Shown here piece after piece: positions 44,381 through 53,400 of a DNA stretch of 64,000 nt. The stretch covers positions 1 through 64,000 of the forward strand of contig CAVOGX010000011.1 in NCBI GenBank assembly GCA_963695505.1. Reading direction: 5' to 3'. How positions within the stretch are numbered: position 1 is the first letter of the stretch; each line of letters begins with the position of its first letter. Origin of the DNA: JACSRF01 sp963695505 (GTDB taxonomy: Bacteria; Chloroflexota; Anaerolineae; Promineifilales; Promineifilaceae). Made by a program: the position numbers and the translations under genes. The notes beneath the pieces were generated by a model that was not told where the DNA came from, searched no databases, and was given only the letters and a program-made list of their open reading frames with translations.

Positions 44381-45814
44381 TTACAGCTCCCCTGTGTAGT
44401 GCGGCAGAGGTACGATGGCATCGTAGCGCTTGCCGTTGGGCATAATGGCATTGTGCAATGATTTGGTGCTGGCCAACTGTACGGCCGTTACCTTAGCATG
44501 GCGCAAATCAGCTCCCGTTAGATCCGCCCCGTTCAAAACAGCCCCCGTTAAATCCGCTTCCCGTAAATCCGCCCCGCGCAAATCGGCATCCGTTAATGTG
44601 GCGCGCTCCAAATCGGCTACCTGCAAGTTAGCCTGCTGCAGATTGGTCTCGCGCAGGTAAGCTTTTTGCAAATTCGCCACGCGCAGTACGGCTTGATGCA
44701 GGTTTGCCCCGCGGAAATTTGCGCCAACCGCCTCAACACCCCACATACGTGCCCGTTCCAGGTTGGTTTCTACCAGCCGGGCCCCGTTGAGGGTTGCCCC
44801 GCGCAAATTGGCGTCGGGCAAGTTTGCCTGCTGAAAATTTGCCCCGGTAAGCTGGGCATCCACAAAGTTGACCGCGTCCCCCTGGGCTTTGGTGAGCTCA
44901 GCCCCAATGAGCACAGCTTCCCGCAGCGTAGCCTGGTGTAAACGGGTACCGCGCAGCCGCGCCTGGTGCAAGTTGGCCTCGCTGAAGTCCGCTTTAGGGG
45001 CTGTTGCGCCCCACAAATTGGCCCCAGAAACGTTGGCTTCGCGTAAATTGGCCCCCGTTAATTGGGCGCCCACCATATCTGCACCGCGCAGGTTCGCCTG
45101 AGTTAGCTGGCTGTGGTTGAGATTGGCCACGCGTAAAGTTGCATGGCTGAGGTCGGCGTGGTGCAGGTTGCTCAGGTGCAAGTTGGCCGCCCACAGATTG
45201 GTCTGGCGCAAGTTGGCGTGGCGCAGAACGGCCGTTTCCAACTGTACGCGGGTCAGGTCCAGGGCCGGTAAATCTGCCCCCGGCAGATAAGCTCCTTGCA
45301 GCATTGCCCCACTTAAATCTATTAGCGGGGGTTGGCCAATCAATCCCGCCTCCGCTAAAAATAACAGCGCCTGCCCCCGGCGAGTGACGTCTAAGGGCTG
45401 TAAGGTGGCCAGCGTGCGGGCACGGGCCAGACGGCGCACGTCATCGTTTTCCCCGGCGCCGCGCAGGTTTTCCCGCAGCAGCATGTCGGTCATGCGGTCA
45501 AAGAGGCTTTGCAGGCTGGCTTCACGCTGCTGCTCTGTAGAGGAACGACGCTGGGATTCCTGAATGACGCGGGCCAAAAACCAGCCGCCGCCCAAAAGCA
45601 CAATGGGCAGCAGCAGCAGGTCGAGCCAATCCCACAGCGTTTTACCCTGGAAGCCAAGCTGGCCCATGAACGCCATGCGCCCCACGAGCCACAAAGACCA
45701 TAGGGCAAAAAGAGAAAGGGCAATTATGACAACGTGTTGGCGAGTAGCACGATGTTGAATCTTACTGGCAATAGAAGTTAGGGCTTTTTGCAAGCTCTCC
45801 GGCATGCGCTTCAC
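44381..45814 (-). CDS. Membrane-anchored pentapeptide repeat protein
   Basis: Two helices (VVIIALSLFALWSLWLVG, residues 28-45, and WLDLLLLPIVLLGGGWFLARVI, 63-84) are followed by a 70-residue linker. From about residue 165 to 450 comes a run of some 55 pentapeptides (ANLRQTNLWAANLHLSNLHHADL and so on). This forms a long quadrilateral beta-helix projecting into the cytoplasm. Its DNA repeat is regular but the protein repeat is clear, so it is not a CRISPR. It lies next to the ftsZ-like gene on the same strand, 96 bases downstream of its stop. A scaffold role is possible. Confidence 0.82.
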   Translation of the reverse strand: MKRMPESLQKALTSIASKIQHRATRQHVVIIALSLFALWSLWLVGRMAFMGQLGFQGKTLWDWLDLLLLPIVLLGGGWFLARVIQESQRRSSTEQQREASLQSLFDRMTDMLLRENLRGAGENDDVRRLARARTLATLQPLDVTRRGQALLFLAEAGLIGQPPLIDLSGAMLQGAYLPGADLPALDLTRVQLETAVLRHANLRQTNLWAANLHLSNLHHADLSHATLRVANLNHSQLTQANLRGADMVGAQLTGANLREANVSGANLWGATAPKADFSEANLHQARLRGTRLHQATLREAVLIGAELTKAQGDAVNFVDAQLTGANFQQANLPDANLRGATLNGARLVETNLERARMWGVEAVGANFRGANLHQAVLRVANLQKAYLRETNLQQANLQVADLERATLTDADLRGADLREADLTGAVLNGADLTGADLRHAKVTAVQLASTKSLHNAIMPNGKRYDAIVPLPHYTGEL

Positions 45815-45910
45815 TTACCTGCGTGCAATGAAACTACAAACGGCCGTTCCGCTCATACACAGCCCTAATTGTAAACAGTTTCAGGGTAAAAACCCAATAA
45901 TCCTTTTGCC

Positions 45911-46990
45911 TCAGCCAAAAGCGTGGCGCAGGCGGCCCAAGGCGGGCTCGAGGGATTGCCAGAGTTGCACAGCAGGAAACGGCCGCGTTGTCGAAGTTAT
46001 CGACGCTTCTTGTTGATCTGGGGTTTCTGCCACTGGCAGCGCGGGGCAAGTTCCTTTAGCCACAATCGTGACCCGCAGCGTCTGACCCAGGCGCTCATCG
46101 AATACCGCCCCAAACTTCAAGCTTGCACTCGAGCCTGTGGCTTTTTGAATAGAGGAAACAACCTGCTGAATCTCCCCTAGAGTCAAATCTGGCCCGGCCG
46201 AAATATTAACCAATAGATCTCGTGCCCCTGCTAGCGACAAATCCAGCAGCGGAAAAGAAAGAGCCTCTTGCACAGCCTGCTGCGCACGGTTTTCGCCTTG
46301 CGCCTGGCCTACCGTCATCACCGCCTGACCCGGCTGCTGCAGGACAGCCAGCACGTCGGCGAAATCGACGTTAATTAAACCCGAAGAGGTCACCAGGTCA
46401 CTCATGGCCTGAATGGCGTGCACCAGTACCGTATCGGCCATGTGCAGCGCTTCTTCCAGAGTGGCGCCTTTGTTGACCAGGTGCAACTGCCCATCATTGG
46501 GAATCACCAAGACGGTGTCCGCAAACTGCCGCAGCCGCCGAATCCCCGCCTCTGCGTTGCGCTGCCGCTCTTTGCCTTCAAAACTAAAGGGTTGGGTCAC
46601 CACGGCAATGGTCATCACGCCCAGCTCTTGCGCCATTTCAGCGATGATGGGCAAAACGCCGGAACCTGTTCCCCCACCCATGCTGGCTGTCAAAAAAAGC
46701 AGGTCCGCATCGCGAACAATGCGCCGCAAGGAGTCAGCAGATTCATAAGCAGCCTGTTCACCAAGAAAAACATTACCATCAGTGCCCAGCCCGCGCGTCA
46801 CGCTAGCGCCGACAAGTAGCTTGGTGCAGGCCAAAGATGTCGCCAGGGAAAGGGAGTCTGTGTTTACAGCCACAAACTCTACGCCCGGGATGCGTTGTTG
46901 AATCATGCGGTTGAGGGCGTTGATTCCGCCACCGCCAACCCCCAGTACACGGATTTTGGTCAGGGTGGGTGCGAAACCTTCTCGTTTCAT
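45911..46990 (-). CDS. ftsZ: FtsZ-like tubulin-family GTPase
   Basis: The start MKREGFAPTLTKIRVLGVGGGGINALNRM has the nucleotide-binding GGGGIN at 19-24. The tubulin signature GGGTGSG lies at 105-111. The T7 synergy loop NVDFAD lies at 207-212, so GTPase residues are present. VVTQPFSFEG replaces the usual VVTKPF. The C-terminus ends LGRLRHAFG without the usual conserved FtsA/ZipA-binding tail. ATG 46990 is chosen; ATG 47023 (MKPPIRKRAVV) is also possible. It may be the main cell-division FtsZ or a paralogue. Confidence 0.8.
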   Translation of the reverse strand: MKREGFAPTLTKIRVLGVGGGGINALNRMIQQRIPGVEFVAVNTDSLSLATSLACTKLLVGASVTRGLGTDGNVFLGEQAAYESADSLRRIVRDADLLFLTASMGGGTGSGVLPIIAEMAQELGVMTIAVVTQPFSFEGKERQRNAEAGIRRLRQFADTVLVIPNDGQLHLVNKGATLEEALHMADTVLVHAIQAMSDLVTSSGLINVDFADVLAVLQQPGQAVMTVGQAQGENRAQQAVQEALSFPLLDLSLAGARDLLVNISAGPDLTLGEIQQVVSSIQKATGSSASLKFGAVFDERLGQTLRVTIVAKGTCPALPVAETPDQQEASITSTTRPFPAVQLWQSLEPALGRLRHAFG

Positions 46991-47052
46991 AACTACTGCT
47001 CTTTTCCTGATGGGCGGTTTCATGCCTGGACGCCAGGGAAGGTCAGAAGACG

Positions 47053-47078
47053 GGATTGGAAACGGCCGTTTCCAATCC
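47053..47078. repeat. Perfect 26-base palindrome centred on AACGGCCGTT
   Basis: The half-site GGATTGGAAACGG and its exact reverse complement meet without a spacer, making the longest extended copy of the genome word seen here. It lies 63 bases upstream of the ftsZ-like start 46990 (30 bases from 47023) and about 380 bases from the giant TPR gene. It could be a regulatory site; it has no T-run. Confidence 0.7.
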
Positions 47079-47090
47079 ACATACTATGCA

Positions 47091-47455
47091 AAGCCAGGTC
47101 AACGAAACAGCGCCAGCGTTATAATGTTGAGATACTACAACAGATAGTAACCCCATCATAGGCCAAAATACACACCATGTCAATGAAACAACTGATTCGA
47201 TGCCTGTTTTTCTTGACACCTGATAGGGTTTTGTTGTACTATCACAACATGCTACAAGAAGTACCAAAATTACATACCCTGACATGCGCCAATGAAAGGC
47301 AAATTGCTTTTTTTGATTTAGCCTTCATCATCACAGCCATTTTCCTCAATTAAATGTGCGGGAAATAGCTCTGCATAGTTGCCAATTACAGGAAAACCCG
47401 GGACTTTAGCAAGTTAGAAGCCCCGGCTTCGCTGCCCTAAAACCAGGGAGGACAA
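47091..47455. other. Divergent intergenic region ahead of the giant TPR gene
   Basis: This AT-richer region separates the leftward ftsZ-like gene from the rightward giant gene. It holds a good promoter (47213-47242), a GCAAATTGC hairpin before seven T near 47300-47317 and a GAAGCC/GGCTTC hairpin just before GGGAGGAC of the giant gene. I see no open frame of note. Confidence 0.6.
47213..47242 (+). promoter_or_regulatory. Sigma-70-type promoter of the giant STAND-TPR gene
   Basis: TTGACA at 47213-47218 and TACTAT at 47237-47242 are separated by 18 bases. The predicted leader is about 205 bases long, containing two small hairpins. Confidence 0.65.
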
Positions 47456-50400
47456 ATGGCAAACAACTTGATCACTGTCGATAACAAACTTTTCTTAGGA
47501 CGCGTCGAAGAACAAAAGCAATTCAAGTCAGCCCTACAAGAATTGCTCGACACCGCCCAGGCTGACGAGTTTCCCTATATTTGCCTGCTGTATGGCGACG
47601 GTGGTATTGGGAAAACCACCCTCGCCAAGCGGTTTCGTGACATTACAACTAAAGAAAAGCCCTTCTCCGGCGCCTTTCAATCCTTGTGGGTAGATTGGGA
47701 GGACGAGCGTAAAAAAATGGCCGGGTTACAGGTTGGCCGCGAAAACATTACCGCTGACGCCGTTTTCAAAGGCATTTACGCTGCCATCATCCGCCAAAAG
47801 TGGGGCCGACAGTTTCCCGCCTATCGCAAAGCGCTTAAGCAAGCCGAAGAAGCCGAGAAAAAAGTGGCAGAAATCCTGACCAGTGAAGACAGTTGGGAAG
47901 AATTAGCCGCTTTTCGCAGCATGGGTGTGGGGGTCATTGCAAAAATCATCCGCACGCGCATGCCCATGATTGGCGACAAAGGCGAAGAGTTGGTCACCAC
48001 ATTTCTCGATTTCGGTGTGCAGGTTGGCGCAGAACAGGCAGCCAAGCTGCGGGCAACGCTGGAAACCTATCTGCGCGCTCGCTTAAAACCTGGCTATTTC
48101 GACCACTTCCTGAATCCCAACGAGCAGTTAGCCTACGCCCTGGCCCGCGGCTTGGAAAAAGTCGCCGACAAAAAACGGCTTATCGTTTTCCTGGACTCTT
48201 ATGAAGTCGTCGATCGGGCTGACATTTGGCTGCGTGCGGTCATTCGCGCGGCCGGATCACGCGTCATGTGGGTCATTAGCGACCGCAACGACCTGCTGCA
48301 CAGCCGCCAGTTCGGCAATGAGTACTTCAAGGGGTATGCCGACGACAGCCCCCGCCGCCTAATCGCTTACCGCATGCGCCCATTGGCTCTGGATGACATA
48401 CAGCAGTATTTTGCGGCGCAAAAATGCGAGCTAACCCAAGCAAAATTAGAATCCGTCAGCCGCATCACCCGCGGTATTCCCCTGGCCATTCAAGAAGTTG
48501 CCGACATGCTTAATGCCGGAACCACCCTGGAAGAAGTTGTCGGCGACACGGCAGAAGTAACGCCCAGCGACCAGGTTGTGCGCAAAATGACCGACCGCTA
48601 CATGCAGCACGTGGTCGTCGAAGCAGACAAAAAAGCCATTTACGCCCTGGCTTTGGCCGATGGTGATGTAGATATTTTGCGCGCCATGCTGGCTCCTGAA
48701 GGGGAGAAGTCGTTTGATCTGGATGGATTGATCCACCGTTTAGAGAGAGATTATGCGTCGGTTCATGCCGACCGGGCGCGGCTGCACGATGATCCGTCAA
48801 TTTTTATTCGTGAGTATCTAAAAGCCGAAGTACGCCGTACGGGAAAGCAAATAAAGCAGCTTAACCAGCGGGCAGTTTCAGTATTGCAAGACCGGTTAGC
48901 CGCCATCGACAAGCAAGCAACCTCAATCGAAAATCGCTGCGGTGATGAAAATTGGGTGCAGTACGTGATTGATCTGGCGCAATTTTTGCTGTGGCTCGAT
49001 GAAAAAGAGGCCTGGCGCTGGCTGATACCCCGTTTTGTGGAAGGGTTGGCCTATAACGCAGATTTGTGCGGCGGTTTGCTGCAGGTGATGGCAGGGTGGA
49101 AAGACCAGCTCAGCGAAAATGGGCAAACTGTCCATTTCCGGCTCCAGGCAGCCTATCACGAACATCCGGCTGTGGATGAAGAGGCCGCTATGCTGGGGCT
49201 GCTGCAGCGTATGGGACAGCAGGGATGGTTAGATGGAGCGGGAGGGCACGAGCGCTGGGCCATTTTGCATTGGCGCCGGGGTTTGCTACACCAGCGCCGG
49301 GGCGAGTTTAAAGAGGCGCAGGCTGCTTTTCAGGCTGCTGAGACCGGGTTACCAGAAGAAGGGGTGGTGTTACGGCGGCTTTTAGGCACATCCCTGGAAT
49401 CACTGGCGCGGCGCATGATATGGCCAAAAGGCGAGTTCCGCTCTGAAGCAAGCGTTGCCGCCAAACTCATTTTGCAAAAAGTGGTTGATTGGCTGCCGGC
49501 ACGCCCTAATGCTCGTTACTACCTTGGGCTGATTCAAGAAGTGCAGGGAGATTACACGGGGGCGCTGGCGCATTATGAAAAGGCGTTGGAGATTGACGGC
49601 CGTTTCGCTGCTGCTCATGTCAGCGTGGGCAACGTGCAGAAAGAGCTGGGTAATGGAGAAGCCGCGCTCAACGCATACCGCAAAGCGGCCAAGCTGAATG
49701 GCCAATCCGCCGCCCCGCACCTCGGTATTGGTGAGGTTTTTGTCGCCCAAGGAGATGCGAGCAAAGCCATTCGCGCCTACAAGAAGGCGGCCTCCTTGGA
49801 ACCACAAATGGTGCTGCCGCACCTGCGGCTGGGCCAACTTTACCTGGAAAACGGCCGTTTCGCAGACGCCATTGCCGCTTACCAGGCCATCATTTCCCAG
49901 CATCCCGACAACGCCCAGGCCTACTGCGGGCTGGGCGACGTCTACGTGGAGCAAGATATGCTCAACGAGGCGTTAGACGCTTATCGCCGGGCCACTAACC
50001 TGGATAATCAACTTGCCGCTCCTTTCGCTGGCCTGGGCCACCTATACCAGGCCAGCAACCAGTGGGATGAAGCCATTGGCGCCTATCAACGCGCCATGCA
50101 GTTGGCCCCCAATGCCCCAGAACCGCGCTGCGGCTTGGGTGACGTGTATCGCAAGCTAGGTCGCACGGCCGAGGCCCAGGCTTTGTACGAGCAAGCTCTG
50201 AACCTGGGCGCCGATGAAACAGAAATTCGTTACCGGTTAGGTGACGTTTACCGTGATTTAGGCCGCTACGACGAAGCTCTGGCCGCTTATCAACAGGCCG
50301 CCCACGACGCTGAGACTGAAGATGCTGTGAGCGTGCGGCTGGGCGAGTTGTACTTGCGGCTGGGCCGCCCAGAGGATGCCCTGGATGCCTTTCAGCACGC

Positions 50401-53400
50401 CCTGGAGCTGAACGGGCAAGATGCCCGCGCCCACAGTGGGTTGGGAGACGCTTACCGGGCTGTCGGGCAGCTCGCCGCTGCGCGCCAGGCATATGAAACG
50501 GCCGTTTCTCTGGATGACACTCTGGCTGAAGCCCACCTGGGGCTGGGCCGCCTGCAGGAAACCGCCAAAGACTTTGTAGCAGCAGCCGACTCCTTTTCTG
50601 CCGCTCTCACCCATAATCCCCAACTGGTAGCCGCGCACTGCGGCTTAGGGGCGGCCCAAGCCGAGTTAGGCCATCACGAAGATGCGTACAAAGCATTTCT
50701 CCAGGCAATTTCGCTGGCCCCAGACAGCGCCACCCCGCTGGTGGGCATGGGGCAGCTATTGCTGCGCATTGGCCGGCCGCGCGAGGCCCAGGCTTCTTTT
50801 CAGAAAGCCATCGAGCTAGACAAAAAGAACCCAGCCGCTCACACGGGGATGGGTTTGGTCAAAACAACCATGCATGAAACTGAGGAAGCCATTTCTGCAT
50901 TTCAACGCGCCATTGCTGCGGACCCCACCTACTTACCTGCCTACAACGGGTTAGGTGACGCTTATCACAGCTTGCAGCAGCCTGCTGCCGCCCTCGAGGC
51001 ATACCAGAAAATTCTAGATAAAGATGAAAATCACGATTTGTCTTATGTAAATCTAGGGGACGTTTGCGCTGCGTTGGGCAGTTATCCAGAAGCCCTGGCG
51101 GCTTACGATCAGGCTTTGCAACGCTATGGCCCTACACCGCAAGCTCATCTGGGCATGGGGCAGGTTCATTTTCAGCTTGGAAATCTCACCCAGGCTTACC
51201 AATCTTACCAGGATGCCCTGGCTCTGGATGCTCATTCTCCCCGGGCCTATTGTGGGTTGGGGCAGGTATTCGCTGCGCAAAACCAGCCCCAAGAAGCGCA
51301 GCGAGCTTTTCATGAAGCATTGCAGCGCGACGCGCAGTTTGCCGAACCACATGTAGGCATGGGCGATTTGTATCGTCACGACAGGGAATGGAGCAAAGCC
51401 CAAGCGGCTTACCAAAAAGCCCTGGACCTGGACCCCGACAACGCCGCAGCCCAAATGGGTCTGGGAGCCGTACATCTGGCTCAGAAAGAGCTGGCCGAAG
51501 CGCAGCAAGCGTATCAGCAGGCTGTGCGCCTGACGCCGCAAAGCGCCCTGGCTCACGTGGGTTTGGGAGATATTGCCTATCAGAAGAAACAGTTTCATGA
51601 GGCGCTGCAAGCTTACCAAACGGCCGTTTCCCTGGAGCCCACTCTAGGCGCAGCCCACACCGGGGCAGGCAACGTTTATCTGGCGCAGGCCCAATACCCC
51701 AAAGCCCTCAACGCCTACCATCAAGGGCTGGCCAACCGTCGTGAACCCTATTTCCCTTACCACAACCTGGCCTTTGTGCAGGCCGCCTTAGGCCACACAG
51801 AAGAGGCTGCGCAATCATACAAAGAGGCCATCAAACTGGGTTACGAAAGCGCCGAACTGCACACAGCTTTGGGGGATGCTTATTTAGAGCTGGGCAACTT
51901 GCCTGACGCACTTAGCAGCTACCAAAAAGCCATTCGCCTGGACAAGAACATGGCAAAAGCCTACGTGGGACTGGGTCAGATCTTTGCCCAATCTAACAAA
52001 ATCGACGAAGCCATCCGCGCTTATCAGCAGGCTTTGGAGTTGGATTCGACCATAGCACCCGCATACATTGGGCTGGGCGATCTTTACCGCCAGCAGCAGC
52101 AGCCGGAACAAGCCTTGCTATCTTACCAAAAAGCATTACAACTCACGCCTTTGGCAGCTCAGGCTCACTATGGTCTGGGGGAAGTCAACCTGGAGTTGGC
52201 GCGTTTTGATGATGCGCGTAAAGCGTTCTTAAAAGCCAGTGACCTGGCTCCTGATAATCCGGCTCCTCAAGCCGGATTGGGTATGGTGTTCCTGTACACA
52301 GGGAAGCCAGAAAAGGCGCGCACAGCTTTTCAGAAAGCTCAGGGGTTGGATGCCTATTATGCCGGCACGCACTACGGGCTGGGGCATCTGTACAAGCAGC
52401 AAGGCCAGTTACAAGAAGCTGTGAGCGCTTATCGGGAGGCTGTGGCGCATAATCCTCGCTTTGTGGCTGCTTATGCCAGCTTGGGGGATGTGTATTTGCA
52501 GCTTGGGCAAAAACAGGATGCCTTTTTGGCTTACGAGCAGGCGCTGGCGGTAGATAACCAATCAACGGCCGCATTAATGGGTTTGGGCCAACTGCTGCAA
52601 GACCGGGGTGATACTGAGCAGGCGGTGCAAACGTTCAAGCGGGTGCTGCAGCGGGAACCGCAAAATGGCGCGGCGTATTTGCACCTGGGAGATTTATATC
52701 TGGCATCGGGCTGCTTCGACGATGCCGTGCGAGCTTATCGCATGGCACAGCAAATTGGGGAGAATACGGCCGTTTTGCACAGCAAGTTGGGTGACGCCCT
52801 GCGGAAGTCCGGAATTGCTCTGGCCGCCCAGGCTTCTTACCAAAAAGCGCTGGAAATGGACCCGCAGCTTGCTGACGCCCACGCCGGCCTGGGGTGGCTG
52901 CACCAGCAAAAGAACGAACATGGTGAGGCTGTTGCCGCTTTTCGCCGCGCCATGGAGCAAAACGCAGAACGTACCACCTATTACATTGGCCTGGGGCGGT
53001 CTCTTTGCGCCCAAAATCAGGGCGAAGCAGCCATTCAGGCATATCAACAAGCGCTAGCCCTGGATCCCAACCAAATTGACGCATACATTGGATTGGGAGA
53101 TTTGTTTGTGCAGTCTGGGCAAATCAGGAAAGCGCGCGATGCTTACCAGCGCGCGCGGGCGCTGGACCATTATAATGCGGCCGTTTATCAGGGGCTGGGC
53201 TGGGTTTATATGGCCCGCAACCTGCACCAGGACGCGCAAAAAGCTTTTGCCTATGCTGCTGAACTGCAGTCTGAGTGGTATGCGCCTCATTTTGGCCTGG
53301 GCGAGGTACTGCGTGCATTGCAACAATATGAAGCCGCCCTGCAAGCTTATCAGGCGGCAATTAAAATGGAGCCTGGGGCGTATGAGCCGTACATTGGCCT

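Noticed and set aside
44400..45350. Regular short repeats that could suggest a CRISPR array
   Set aside because: The periodicity is 15 bases and translates on the minus strand into A(N/D)LxxA pentapeptides in one long frame; there are no constant repeats with unique spacers.
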